Shown one piece after another: positions 54,953 through 63,485 of a stretch of 64,000 nucleotides of DNA. The notes under the pieces are model-generated. The model saw nothing but the letters and a program-made list of their open reading frames with translations, was not told the DNA's origin and made no database searches. Position 1 is the first letter of the stretch. Each line of letters starts with the position of its first letter. This DNA is from Paenibacillus sp. RUD330 (GTDB lineage Bacteria > Bacillota > Bacilli > Paenibacillales > Paenibacillaceae), in the NCBI RefSeq assembly GCF_002243345.2, contig NZ_CP022655.2:5202001-5266000 (forward strand), written 5' to 3'. A program made the position numbers and the translations under genes.

Positions 54953-56239
54953 TTAGAGCCCGGTTTCAACGGCCGTCCCTTTCCTGTCGTTGCGGGCGGC
55001 CCCTTCTTCTTCGCGGACAAAGCGGGGAAGCGTGAAGATATAGATGACGAAGGTCAGCAGCAGCAGCACAGCTATGAACAGGTACAGCCCCAGCAGCGTG
55101 AAATGCGAGGGGTACAGCCAAGCGATGAGGCCGAGCATCAGCGTCTGTCCGGCCATCATGATAGGATCGATCCAGGCGCTCACGCGCCCCATCTTGGAAG
55201 GCTCCACCAGCTTGGGCAGCCAGCCGCCGATGACGATGTTGAGCGGAGCGAGGATGATTCCCATCACCAGAATTAGAGTCAGGTATATCCAAGGAGACGC
55301 TACAAAGCCCAGAACCAAGGCGATCAGGCCGGATGCCAGGACGCATGCGATGAGAACTTGATGCATCTTGAATTTATCGATCAGCATGGAGCCCAGCGCG
55401 CTCCCCGCCAGGAAGCCGATGCCGAGAAAGACGGAGAACAGCGAGGCGTACAGCTGGTAGTTGTCCGGGGCCAGATGGTATTTCATCGTCAGCATGGGCA
55501 GGATCGCGAAGGAGCCGTTGATCAATCCGAACAACGCAAATCCGGATATCAGGGCAATCAGAAGCTTGCGGCTGAAAATATACCGGAAGCCGACGCTGAA
55601 ATCCCCCCATACCGATCTCATATTGAGGGAGGAGAGCGGCTGCTTGCCGTTCGGCAGCGTCACCTCGACGGGCAGCTTCAATGAGCGGATAAGAAGGGCT
55701 GTGAGCAGGAATCCGACCGTATCGATGATTACCGCGCCCATGATTCCGACGGTATGGTACACAAAGGCTCCTATTCCCGTTCCGAACAGCATGAACACTC
55801 CGAATACGGATTGGTTCAGTCCCGAGGCCTTCACGTACTGATCTTCCTTCAGGATGCCTTGAATCATCGCTGTTTCGGCAGGGGCATAGAACTTGGTCAC
55901 ACCGGCCCGGACGAATAGGATCAGGAAGATGATCGGCAGCCATAGCCCCGCAGCCAATGCTCCCAGCATGCAGAGCGACAATCCGGTGCGGATCCATCCG
56001 GTATTCTCTGCGATCTTCTTGCGGTCAAAGCGGTCTGCGAGCACTCCGATAAACAGAAAAACGAAGACGGTAGGCGCGGAGTAGAGCATTTCAGCGATGG
56101 AAGCATAAGCAGGCTGGGAGGAAAAACGATCGAGCATGTAAAAGGCGAACGCCATCGCTCCGATCGTAGAGGCCAGCTGAGAGCAGACCGTAGCGAGAAA
56201 CAGGCGCATGAACACCCCGTTGCGAATCAAGTCCTTCAA
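54953..56239 (-). CDS. MFS exporter, MefA/macrolide-efflux-like
   Basis: Major facilitator protein of 428 residues with twelve predicted helices. IGVLADRFDRKKIAENTGWIRTG (in part) is the MFS A-motif after helix 2, and the family traits of the MFS_3/MefA group are visible in the N-terminal half (VRAGVTKFYAPAETAMIQGI). Drug or metabolite efflux is likely; the substrate is unknown. It starts with TTG 56239, nine bases after AAAGGA. A palindrome GTCAATTGAC lies upstream. Confidence 0.87.
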   Translation of the reverse strand: MKDLIRNGVFMRLFLATVCSQLASTIGAMAFAFYMLDRFSSQPAYASIAEMLYSAPTVFVFLFIGVLADRFDRKKIAENTGWIRTGLSLCMLGALAAGLWLPIIFLILFVRAGVTKFYAPAETAMIQGILKEDQYVKASGLNQSVFGVFMLFGTGIGAFVYHTVGIMGAVIIDTVGFLLTALLIRSLKLPVEVTLPNGKQPLSSLNMRSVWGDFSVGFRYIFSRKLLIALISGFALFGLINGSFAILPMLTMKYHLAPDNYQLYASLFSVFLGIGFLAGSALGSMLIDKFKMHQVLIACVLASGLIALVLGFVASPWIYLTLILVMGIILAPLNIVIGGWLPKLVEPSKMGRVSAWIDPIMMAGQTLMLGLIAWLYPSHFTLLGLYLFIAVLLLLTFVIYIFTLPRFVREEEGAARNDRKGTAVETGL

Positions 56240-56272
56240 GGTCGGTCATCCTTTCGGTTCCATAATGTCGTT

Positions 56273-56282
56273 GTCAATTGAC
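56273..56282. promoter_or_regulatory. Palindrome GTCAATTGAC near the MFS promoter
   Basis: Perfect 10-bp palindrome just downstream of a minus-strand TATAAT (56286-56291), in the position of a repressor operator. Such TTGTCAATTGAC sites are seen with MarR-type repressors, but no such gene is adjacent. Confidence 0.35.
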
Positions 56283-56291
56283 CTCATTATA

Positions 56292-56530
56292 GAACCCGTC
56301 AGCGGCGCCTCCCAGCGGCGCGGGATGGAACTGCGCCTCCTCCTGCGGACGGAGCGCCCGCTCCTCCTCCGGATCTCCCCGACAATGGCCGGCCCATCAT
56401 GGCTGTCTCTCCCCGGAACCGTTCAAGAAATCAGGAAGCTCCTCGCGAACCGTTCTGGAATTCCAGCCCAGCTCCATGCCTACGTCCTCCCCTATCGGAT
56501 GATTCCGGGAAACAAAGGTTGTCTGCATGC
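56292..56530. other. Intergenic region between the MFS and csbD genes
   Basis: No gene is supported; part of it should hold the -35 region of the MFS promoter, which I cannot identify. Confidence 0.35.
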
Positions 56531-56568
56531 AAAAAAAGACCCTTGCTCCGTTTGGAGACAAGAGTCTT
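56531..56568 (-). terminator. Terminator of csbD
   Basis: Imperfect stem around GACCCTTGCTCC/GGAGACAAGAGTC with minus-strand T7 tail. Confidence 0.7.
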
Positions 56569-56582
56569 TGCTCGCTTCAGTT

Positions 56583-56756
56583 TCAATGCCGGTCCTTGAA
56601 CTCTCCGACCTTTTCCTGGACTTCGCCTTTGGCTTTATCCAGCTTCCCTTCCGCTTGAAGCTTGTGGTTGTCGGTAGCGTTGCCCCATTGGTCCTTGGCT
56701 TCGCCTTTCACCTTGTTGACTGCGCCCTTCATTTTATCGCTAAGTCCGTCTGCCAT
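56583..56756 (-). CDS. csbD: CsbD-family general stress protein
   Basis: Small hydrophilic protein of 57 residues: MADGLSDKMKGAVNKVKGEA, then NHKLQAEGKLDKAKGEVQEKVG, the typical CsbD repeats of Lys/Glu/Gly-rich amphipathic helix. ATG 56756 has AAAAGGAG eight bases ahead. A sigma-B-type promoter lies just upstream, matching the sigma-B control known for Bacillus csbD. Exact function is unknown in any species. Confidence 0.93.
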   Translation of the reverse strand: MADGLSDKMKGAVNKVKGEAKDQWGNATDNHKLQAEGKLDKAKGEVQEKVGEFKDRH

Positions 56757-56797
56757 GGTTATCGCTCCTTTTCCTGTTGTAGCGGGTATAGTATTCC

Positions 56798-56823
56798 TTA
56801 CCCGCCACGACCCCAGGTTAAAC
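56798..56823 (-). promoter_or_regulatory. Sigma-B-type promoter of csbD
   Basis: On the minus strand GTTTAA (56818-56823), 14 bases, GGGTAA (56798-56803): the sigma-B consensus GTTTAA-N12-14-GGGTAT with one mismatch. Confidence 0.8.
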
Positions 56824-56943
56824 GGAGATAAAAATCCGCGGCGGCCTGCAAGGAAGACAACAAGCTCCCGACTTGGCGCTGCATCCCGGTGCTCCTCACA
56901 TTGGGATGGGCATGCATTCGGGAGAGCCATCTTCCCGGGAATG

Positions 56944-56978
56944 AAAAAGAACCGCATGGAGGATGTCCATGCGGTTCT
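56944..56978 (-). terminator. Terminator of the NDH-2 operon
   Basis: Perfect stem AGAACCGCATGGA/TCCATGCGGTTCT with minus-strand TTTTT. Confidence 0.85.
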
Positions 56979-57020
56979 GCCATGCGGTCGCATCCGGGTC
57001 GGCCCCGGATGCGGCACGGA

Positions 57021-58199
57021 TTAGTAAGCCAGGGAGAACAGGCCGTTGATGTGCGACAGGTAGCGGATGTTGGAAGCTTCCTTCATCAGCGTGGCCGGCA
57101 GGCCTTTGAGGCGGGTCTGGTTGCCGCCGATCGTGCCGATTGCATCCTTGCGGCCGAGCGAACCGAGCGTACCGGAGAAGACCGGTGAGAACGAGTCCAG
57201 CTGATGACCGTTGAAGTAGGCGTACATGTTGGCGCCGATGAGTTCGCCCATCTGCCAAGCCAGCTGAGCCGTAGGAGGGAACGGACGTCCTTCCGGACCC
57301 ATGACTACAGCGCTGTCTCCGGCAATGAATACATCCGGATGCGAGGTCGACTGCAGGCCTTCCGTAACCGTGGCGCGGCCGCGGTTGACTTCGATGCCGG
57401 AGTTGGCCACGACGGCCGTGCCTTGCACGCCGCCCGTCCAGATGACCGTGCTCGATTCGATCGTGCTGCCGTCCTTCAAGGATACGGTCGTGCCTTTCAT
57501 TTCCGTGATCGGCAGGCCGGTTTTGAACACGACGCCGCGCTTCTCGAGGGAAGTCGTCGCGCGCTCTACCAGCTCGGCCGGGAAGCCGGGCAGGATCGTA
57601 GGAGCAGCCTCGACGCAGTACAGGGATACTTCGTCATAGCTGATGCCGTGTTTTTTCACGAGGCCGGGCAGCATGTCGGCGAATTCGCCCACAAGCTCGA
57701 TGCCCGTCAGGCCGCCGCCGCCGACGACGAACGTCAGGTCGGCTTTGTTGCCGGACTGCTTGTATTTCGCCACGGATGCTTCGACATGGGCTTTCAGCTT
57801 GTTCGCATCTGCAACGGATTTCAGCGTGAAGCTGTGCTCCTGCAGGCCTGGAATGCCGAAGAATGCCGTCTCGCTGCCCAGTGCGACAACAAGCGCATCG
57901 TAGGACAGAGTCGTGCCGGTAGACAGCTTCACTTGCTTCTCGTCCGGCTTAATTTCAGCGACTTCGCCGATTTTCAGGTCGATGTCTTTGCCGCGCAGCA
58001 GCTTGTCCAGCGGAAGCGCCACATTGCCTTCGGACAGGTTGCCGACGGCAAGACGGTGCAGCTCGGTGATGATTTGGTGCGCGTTGATCCGGTTGACAAC
58101 CGTAATCTGGGCTTCCTGCGGCGTAAAGTGCGTGCGTGCCGTCGTTGCGGCCAGCAGGCCGCCGTAGCCGCCGCCCAGGATAAGAATATGCTTCGCCAT
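57021..58199 (-). CDS. ndh: Type II NADH dehydrogenase (NDH-2)
   Basis: Peripheral membrane flavoprotein of 392 residues that passes electrons from NADH to menaquinone. The FAD-binding motif is ILILGGGYGG (5-14), the NADH-binding motif FVVGGGGLTGIELVGE, and the quinone-site motif AQLAWQ (AQxAxQ) follows DVFIAGDSAVV. ATG 58199 has GGAGG six bases ahead; ATG 58205, directly behind the site, is less likely. It is 50 bases downstream of the DUF1641 gene and should be co-transcribed. A Bacillus equivalent is YutJ/YumB/YjlD-type. Confidence 0.9.
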   Translation of the reverse strand: MAKHILILGGGYGGLLAATTARTHFTPQEAQITVVNRINAHQIITELHRLAVGNLSEGNVALPLDKLLRGKDIDLKIGEVAEIKPDEKQVKLSTGTTLSYDALVVALGSETAFFGIPGLQEHSFTLKSVADANKLKAHVEASVAKYKQSGNKADLTFVVGGGGLTGIELVGEFADMLPGLVKKHGISYDEVSLYCVEAAPTILPGFPAELVERATTSLEKRGVVFKTGLPITEMKGTTVSLKDGSTIESSTVIWTGGVQGTAVVANSGIEVNRGRATVTEGLQSTSHPDVFIAGDSAVVMGPEGRPFPPTAQLAWQMGELIGANMYAYFNGHQLDSFSPVFSGTLGSLGRKDAIGTIGGNQTRLKGLPATLMKEASNIRYLSHINGLFSLAY

Positions 58200-58250
58200 G
58201 TTCATCCTCCGTTCACGTTCTATGCAGCCTCCCCGCGGGGAGTGCGCGGG

Positions 58251-58691
58251 TTAGTTTTGGTTCTTCTGCTTTTCGCCGAGATTGTCCAGGAATGCCTGCG
58301 TGAAGCGAAGCGTGCGCTGGACGTTCGGGTCCTTCAGCATGCGCAGCAGGCCGAAGAGGCCTACGCTGGAAGACTCGTGGCTGACTTGGTCGCCGGCTTC
58401 GATAGCTGCTTGGGCGACGGTCTTGGTCTTGTCGACGATCGGCTTCACCATCTCGCCGAGTCCGCCTCCGAAGTCGTTGATGAGCACTTTGTCCGTCGCG
58501 AGCGACTTGGCTACATCGTAGGATTTGGTCATGAGCGTGACGATTTCGGCCAGCTTCGGAAGATTATCCACAAGTACCGTAAGGGACTCCTGAACTTCCG
58601 GCTTCATGAGCTGGTCGAGGATATCGCGCTGCTGTACCGCCGCGGATGGCTCTTGAGTCGCCACCGCTTGAGTTGGTTGGTTTTCGGACAT
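58251..58691 (-). CDS. DUF1641 protein
   Basis: Soluble helical protein of 146 residues, with the DUF1641 core LMKPEVQESLTVLVDNLPKL, LINDFGGGLGEMVKP and VGLFGLLRMLKDPNVQRTLRF. Members occur next to NDH-2 or formate dehydrogenase genes (YjlC, YrhD in Bacillus) and probably assist a respiratory enzyme; that role is by association. AAAGGAGG precedes ATG 58691. First gene of a two-gene unit with ndh, like yjlC-ndh in Bacillus subtilis. Confidence 0.9.
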   Translation of the reverse strand: MSENQPTQAVATQEPSAAVQQRDILDQLMKPEVQESLTVLVDNLPKLAEIVTLMTKSYDVAKSLATDKVLINDFGGGLGEMVKPIVDKTKTVAQAAIEAGDQVSHESSSVGLFGLLRMLKDPNVQRTLRFTQAFLDNLGEKQKNQN

Positions 58692-58871
58692 GGAATTACT
58701 TCCTCCTTTGCTCTGGAAATGCGGTTCCGTCCCTCGGTTGTCCGCGATTTCTTGCGTCCGCTGCTGTCAACTTCCGCAGGGTCGCGGCCGAGGGCGGGGA
58801 CGTTGTCATCATGCGCACAGCGAATGGGAGCAGCCTCGTTGCGGAATAATACGATCTCCGGCAAGTCTGAG

Positions 58872-58900
58872 TTTGTACCAAAATTCACATATCAGTCCAA
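58872..58900 (-). promoter_or_regulatory. Candidate promoter of the DUF1641-ndh operon
   Basis: On the minus strand TTGGAC (58895-58900), 17 bases, TACAAA (58872-58877). The leader to ATG 58691 would be about 170 bases. Confidence 0.4.
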
Positions 58901-59218
58901 GCCATGAAAAAGGTCATTGCGCAAAAAAACGGCCGCTTCCAGCCTGGGCACCGAGAAAACGTCGAGTGAGTCAAAGACTACCTTATCGTTGTCGGCCAGG
59001 CGGTCGGCACGGAACTTCTACCGATAGTTTACAACTTAACGGCTGCAACTGCAAAAGAAAATTACGGGTACGCTAATATTATGGCGCAATATTGCCTATA
59101 CATGTCTGAATTACCAACAAGGGCCGGCCGTTGCGCCTTCTCATTCCGCGGAGCATGGGCCGGATCGGATGGAAACTGGGAATCCGGGCCCTAAGGAGCG
59201 GCAATCATCCCCATGGGC
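58901..59218. other. Intergenic region between DUF1641-ndh and the actin cassette
   Basis: No gene is supported. A dyad AATATT-N6-AATATT at about 59074-59092 is the only visible structure. Confidence 0.35.
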
Positions 59219-59260
59219 AAAAAAATCCCCGGGACCGCTCCGCTTACGGAGCTCCCGGGG
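59219..59260 (-). terminator. Terminator of the ParM/ParR-like operon
   Basis: Long stem CCCCGGGA..GCTCCG/CGGAGC.TCCCGGGG with minus-strand T7 tail, directly after the stop at 59267. Confidence 0.85.
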
Positions 59261-59266
59261 CTCTGC

Positions 59267-59737
59267 TTACATCCAGCTGTCGATATCGTCGTCGTCGATA
59301 TCGTCTTCCGCCGCCGCGGCTTGCCCGGCGACGGGCTCCTCCGCGGCCGGGCTCGGCTCCGGCTGCGGAGCTTCGCCGACGGCTGCCGGCTCCTCCGCCT
59401 CCGTTGCCGGCAGCTCATCGGCAGCAGGCGCTTCGGCTTCGATCGCCGCCGCGCTCTCGCGCCGACCGGCGGCGGCTTCCTCGGCTGCCGCCGGCGCGGC
59501 CGCCAGGGCGGCTGCCGTGCCGATGCCCGCTCCGCTTCCGGCCACCAAGGTTCCCCTCTCGGACGGAATGAGCAGCTGCAGATTCCGCACGCCATGCTGG
59601 CGGATCTCGTTTTCAACCAGATAACGGATCGAATCCATCAGATTGGACTGGCCGTTGATCCAGTCCATCACATCCGGAGATTCGTTCTTTTTCGTTTTCA
59701 GGCTGATATTCTCTCCGGGCTGCTTGATCTTCTTCAC
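59267..59737 (-). CDS. ParR-like ribbon-helix-helix protein with acidic disordered tail
   Basis: Protein of 156 residues. The N-terminal part has the ribbon-helix-helix layout: a strand ENISLKTKK (9-17), helix 1 SPDVMDWINGQ (20-30) and helix 2 NLMDSIRYLVENEIRQHG (32-49). Residues from about 65 onward are Ala/Glu/Pro-rich and disordered, ending in the very acidic DDIDDDDIDSWM. It begins 28 bases after the actin-like gene with GTG 59737 behind AGGGGGTGA. This is the order and architecture of plasmid ParM-ParR pairs, where the ParR tail contacts the filament; the assignment rests on that logic and the RHH pattern. Confidence 0.75.
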   Translation of the reverse strand: MKKIKQPGENISLKTKKNESPDVMDWINGQSNLMDSIRYLVENEIRQHGVRNLQLLIPSERGTLVAGSGAGIGTAAALAAAPAAAEEAAAGRRESAAAIEAEAPAADELPATEAEEPAAVGEAPQPEPSPAAEEPVAGQAAAAEDDIDDDDIDSWM

Positions 59738-59765
59738 CCGGCTTCACCCCCTGTACCCTTCTCGC

Positions 59766-60968
59766 CTATGCCGGCTGCTTAGGACCTTTCGACTTCAGCG
59801 CTTCGAAGATCTTGCCGCGCACGAAGGCGTCCAATCCCTCGGCATTCATCGTTACGGCATGCTCGGCCGGTATGTACAGAAGCTTGATCTCGCGCTCCTC
59901 GCACAGCTCCTCGAGCATCGGCTGCAGAATCGGCTTCATCAGGACGCTGCCGCCGCCATACACGCAGATGACGTCGATCTCGTTGCGCGCCTTGGTCAGC
60001 TGCTTGCGGATGTTCTGCACGATGTGGCGGGCTTGTCCTTCGAGAGGACGGCGCAGCGTCTGGATGGCCCGGCTGTGGTACTTGTGCGCCGGGTTTTTGA
60101 TGACGTCGCTGAAGAACTGGCGCGGGCTGTCCGGCAGATGCACGAGGCGGTTGAAGTCATCCAGCGCTTCCTCGATCGCATAGCCGGCGCCGTGATGGCT
60201 GCCGTGCACGAATTGGCGCAGGAACTTGTTGCCCTCGGTAATCGGATATTCCGTCGATCCGTCGCCGATATCCGTGTGCAGGACACGCTTGTCCTTGAAG
60301 TAAGCCCCCGTGAACTTCGCTCCGAGCTCGTACCGGTCCACGAACTCCTGGAAGATATCGCCGGAGCGCCAGTTGCCCTCGCGGTCCTTCTGCAGGGCGA
60401 ACACGACCGGCGTCGCCTCCGGAATCGCCTTGACGTATTCGAAGTCGATGGATACCGGAACGCGGACCTTGTTCAGGTGAACGGTAACGCGATGGGTTCC
60501 TTCCATGAACTTCGCTTCGAACTTGGCCGCCGTCTCGTCGGTATGCTGCGTGACCGGCAGAGCGGTAGCCATGTCGACCGTCGCCTCTACAGGCTCCGTC
60601 GGAACGCCCTTCGCTTCGTCATAGGCACGCTGAACCGCTACGGCCGCCACCTGCGCCAACGTGTTGATGATCGGCAGATCCATGTCGCTCTTGTTGTCGA
60701 TGCCGATCTGCAGGTTCTCCAGCAGCTCGCCGCTCATCAGGGCGAACTTGCCGATATAGTACATCCCGGGGCGCGCCGCGGGCGAATCGATCGTGACGAT
60801 CAGCTGGTCCTGCAGGTTGCGGATGAAGCTTTCCGGCGGAAGCTCGTCGCTCCATGGAAGCTTGTCCACCCGGCAGCACACGTTCGGCTGGCGGATCATT
60901 TTGCCGTCGACGAACAGGTCATGCTCGCTGTTGCCGTTGTCGTTGCCTACTTGAAAATGTACCTTCAT
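59766..60968 (-). CDS. ParM/StbA-family actin-like ATPase
   Basis: Filament-forming ATPase of 400 residues in the actin/Hsp70 superfamily. The phosphate-1 motif is VGNDNGNS (7-14), phosphate-2 is DIGDGSTEYP (233-242) and the adenosine motif is VYGGGSVLM (336-344). These match ParM/Alp proteins, which push DNA apart during segregation. ATG 60968 has AAGGAGG nine bases ahead. No replication gene is near, and the neighbours are ordinary metabolic genes, so the cassette appears chromosomal. The ParR-like gene follows in the same operon. Confidence 0.9.
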   Translation of the reverse strand: MKVHFQVGNDNGNSEHDLFVDGKMIRQPNVCCRVDKLPWSDELPPESFIRNLQDQLIVTIDSPAARPGMYYIGKFALMSGELLENLQIGIDNKSDMDLPIINTLAQVAAVAVQRAYDEAKGVPTEPVEATVDMATALPVTQHTDETAAKFEAKFMEGTHRVTVHLNKVRVPVSIDFEYVKAIPEATPVVFALQKDREGNWRSGDIFQEFVDRYELGAKFTGAYFKDKRVLHTDIGDGSTEYPITEGNKFLRQFVHGSHHGAGYAIEEALDDFNRLVHLPDSPRQFFSDVIKNPAHKYHSRAIQTLRRPLEGQARHIVQNIRKQLTKARNEIDVICVYGGGSVLMKPILQPMLEELCEEREIKLLYIPAEHAVTMNAEGLDAFVRGKIFEALKSKGPKQPA

Positions 60969-61445
60969 CTTGTCTCCTCCTTCGCTCTCCGCAATGCCGC
61001 GGAGGCTGTGCTAGCATGGAATGATTCCTTCACCAAAAACGCAGGATTCCCGCCACTCCGAGGCTGATTGACGCTGATGCTCCAAATCAAAATTACGAAG
61101 AATTGCCAAAAACAAATGCGGCTGGTGATGGTGATACCCAGTAATATAGTTCGACGCGTCCTGAAGCATTTCCTTCCGTCGTCCAATAATTACCGTTTTC
61201 CCGCCTTCCAGGCTCCCGGAGGCTCCCCCATATAAGGCGCCCGCCCTCTTGAAGCCCGTCCTTATCCCAGGCTTACCAAGTATAACCTACCTGCTGTGTC
61301 GAAGTAAGGGGAACGATGGCCGTAGGACGGGAATATCCTGGCTTCGCCCTAAGCGAAGAGCTGACGGCGCCGCAGCGTTCCTGGTTCAACTCCTCGCGGG
61401 GCAGGTTAAGCCAATACTAACTAAGCCTCACGGGAGGAAATGCAG
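60969..61445. other. Divergent region between the actin operon and the oxidoreductase gene
   Basis: No gene is supported. If the cassette has a centromere-like site (parC), this region is the first place to look, though I see no clean direct-repeat array. On the plus-strand side a long-range pairing CCCGTCCTTA (about 61255) with TAGGACGGG (about 61323) and a small hairpin CTTCGCCCTAAGCGAAG (about 61344) suggest a structured leader for the downstream gene. Confidence 0.4.
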
Positions 61446-62729
61446 ATGAACAAGCAGCCTGCGCGCAAGCTACATGACGGTACTCTTTACTGGCCTTCGA
61501 CGCTGGATCGGCGGGATGAGCTGGGGCGGCACCCTTCTTTGTCGGAAAAGCTCGTTACCCGGGTCGCCGTCATCGGCGGCGGAATGACCGGGGCGATCAT
61601 CGGGGCTTCCCTTGCGGAGGCCGGCATCCCGGCCGTCATCCTGGAGGGCAGGCGCGCCGCCGCGGCGAGCACCGCCGCGAGCACCGGACTGCTTCAGTTT
61701 TCCAACGATATCATGATGAGCGAGCTGGCGGACCGGCATGGCGACCAGGCGGCGGTCCGGTTCTATGAGCAGTGCCGGGGCGCGGTCGGCTCGCTCGGCC
61801 GCCTGGCCGCCGCAGCAGGCCAATGGAACGACGGATTCCGGCCGGCTTCGAGCCTCTACGCCGCATCCTCGGAAGCAGATGAAGCCAAGCTGATGCGGGA
61901 GTTCCGGATGCTGGAGAAAAACGGCTTCCCCGTCGCCTGGGGCGCTCCCGCGGCAATGCCCTCCAGCGTTGCGGAGGCTTTCCCGGCCAGCATGACGACT
62001 TACGGCGACGCTCTCGCCAATCCGCCCCGGCTCGCGAGGGCGCTGCTGAGGATGGCGTCGGACAAAGGCGTCTCCATCTTCGAGCAGTCTCCAGTCCGCG
62101 AGGTGCGCCGGCGCGGCGGCAGCTGGGTCATCAGCGCGGGGGACGGCGAGGTCGCCGCCAGCCATATTGTCGTGGCGACCGGGTATATCCCGGGGATCAG
62201 CGCCGCCTCGGAGCTGAAGCCGATTCTGCGCCGGACCTATGCCTTGGCTACCCGGCCGGGCAGCATCGCGCCGGACTGGCCGGAGGACAGCATGGTGTGG
62301 GAAACGGCTCGGCCTTACTTCTACTTCCGGACGACGCCCGACGGAAGAATCGTGGCCGGCGGCCTGGACGAGGACCGTCCGGATCCCGCCGGGGACGAGA
62401 CGTTCCTGCGCGACCGCTCCAATAAGCTGATCGCCGACCTGAAGCGCTACTTCCCGGATGCCGAATTCGAAGCGGAGTACGCCTGGTGCGGCACATTCGG
62501 CGAGTCGGCGGACGATCTTCCTTTCATCGGGGAAGACAAGGAGCAGCCTGGCATCTTCCACTCGATGGGCTGCGGCGGCAACGGCACCGTCTACAGCTCG
62601 CTGGCGGCCTCGATGCTGCTGGCCGCCCTGTCCGGGGAGAAGCATCCGCTGGCGGAGATGCTGAATCCCCGCCGCCTGATCCTCCGGGGCGATGACAGCG
62701 GCAAGCGCGGACGCTCGCTGCTCGCCTGA
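61446..62729 (+). CDS. FAD-dependent oxidoreductase, DAO family
   Basis: Flavoenzyme of 427 residues of the D-amino acid oxidase/glycine oxidase-like class. The FAD-binding motif is VAVIGGGMTGAIIGASLAEAG (40-60, in part) with the acidic end of strand 2 in AVILEGR; HIVVATGYIPG and the C-terminal GIFHSMGCGGNGTVYSSLAA complete the fold. An N-terminal extension of about 38 residues (HDGTLYWPSTL) is typical of the YurR-like branch. The substrate is unknown. ATG 61446 has GGGAGG eight bases ahead; ATG 61440 is too close to the site. It is monocistronic. Confidence 0.88.
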   Translation: MNKQPARKLHDGTLYWPSTLDRRDELGRHPSLSEKLVTRVAVIGGGMTGAIIGASLAEAGIPAVILEGRRAAAASTAASTGLLQFSNDIMMSELADRHGDQAAVRFYEQCRGAVGSLGRLAAAAGQWNDGFRPASSLYAASSEADEAKLMREFRMLEKNGFPVAWGAPAAMPSSVAEAFPASMTTYGDALANPPRLARALLRMASDKGVSIFEQSPVREVRRRGGSWVISAGDGEVAASHIVVATGYIPGISAASELKPILRRTYALATRPGSIAPDWPEDSMVWETARPYFYFRTTPDGRIVAGGLDEDRPDPAGDETFLRDRSNKLIADLKRYFPDAEFEAEYAWCGTFGESADDLPFIGEDKEQPGIFHSMGCGGNGTVYSSLAASMLLAALSGEKHPLAEMLNPRRLILRGDDSGKRGRSLLA

Positions 62730-62737
62730 TGGAAGCC

Positions 62738-62777
62738 AAGGACTGCGGCCCCGTCGGGGCTGCAGTCCTTTTTTTTG
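62738..62777 (+). terminator. Terminator of the DAO-family gene
   Basis: Long stem AAGGACTGCGGCCCC/GGGGCTGCAGTCCTT followed by TTTTTTT. Confidence 0.88.
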
Positions 62778-62822
62778 CCGCTCGGCGCTGGCTCTCCTCT
62801 CAGCTCGGGTCATGGCCAGCGG

Positions 62823-63485
62823 TTATTTCCTGCCCAGCCCCTTCTGCCAACGGACATGGAGCAGCTTCGTCTGCAGCCGGCTCCAAGCCCCGGACGCCCT
62901 GCCGCTGCGAGGAAGCAGCTCAAGGCCGGCGAGCGCCGCGATTCTCTCCGCTGTCTCGGCTACGCTCCATTGCTCGGTATCCAGCTGCTCGGCAAAAGCA
63001 TCCTGCTTCAGATCGCGCACGCAGCGTCCGATCTGCGCCGCAGCCCAGGAACGGCGGCCTTCGCCCCGGGAGCGCAGCCGCCGAAGCAGCTCTCCTTCGG
63101 AAGCGAGCAGCGCATAGTGCCGCAGATCCCTTCCGTCGCTTCGCAGCCTGCCCGCGATCTCCGCGAATTTGTGCGGATCCGTCACCGTCATCGGCACGAG
63201 CAGCACGCCGTCGTGGCGATCGGCTAGATAGGACAGCATATCGTAATTGAAGCTTCTCCATAACGCGAACTCCTGGAAGTCCCCCATTTGCAGGGAATCG
63301 GGCAGGTTGGCCCTGATATAGTAGCCGGCATTTTCCGGATCGAAGACGTAGGAACCCGGAATTCTGCGATGCAGCTCCCAGGCAGTCTGCGTCTTGCCGG
63401 ACCCGAAAGCCCCGTTGATCCAGATGATCCGGCAGCCGCGGAACCCGCTGGGGACAACCCCCATTTTTTCCGGCTTGTTCTCCAT
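62823..63485 (-). CDS. tmrB: TmrB-like tunicamycin-resistance ATP-binding protein
   Basis: P-loop protein of 220 residues. IIWINGAFGSGKTQTAWELH holds the Walker A (about 20-39); SYVFDPENAGYYIR, DFQEFALWRSFNYDML, VPMTVTDPHKFAEIAGRLR and SWAAAQIGRCV correspond to Bacillus subtilis TmrB as I recall it. TmrB is a membrane-associated ATP-binding protein giving tunicamycin resistance by binding the drug. The copy here has an extra N-terminus of about 18 residues. ATG 63485 has AGGAAGG eight bases ahead. A resistance role for this copy is inferred, not shown. Confidence 0.87.
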   Translation of the reverse strand: MENKPEKMGVVPSGFRGCRIIWINGAFGSGKTQTAWELHRRIPGSYVFDPENAGYYIRANLPDSLQMGDFQEFALWRSFNYDMLSYLADRHDGVLLVPMTVTDPHKFAEIAGRLRSDGRDLRHYALLASEGELLRRLRSRGEGRRSWAAAQIGRCVRDLKQDAFAEQLDTEQWSVAETAERIAALAGLELLPRSGRASGAWSRLQTKLLHVRWQKGLGRK

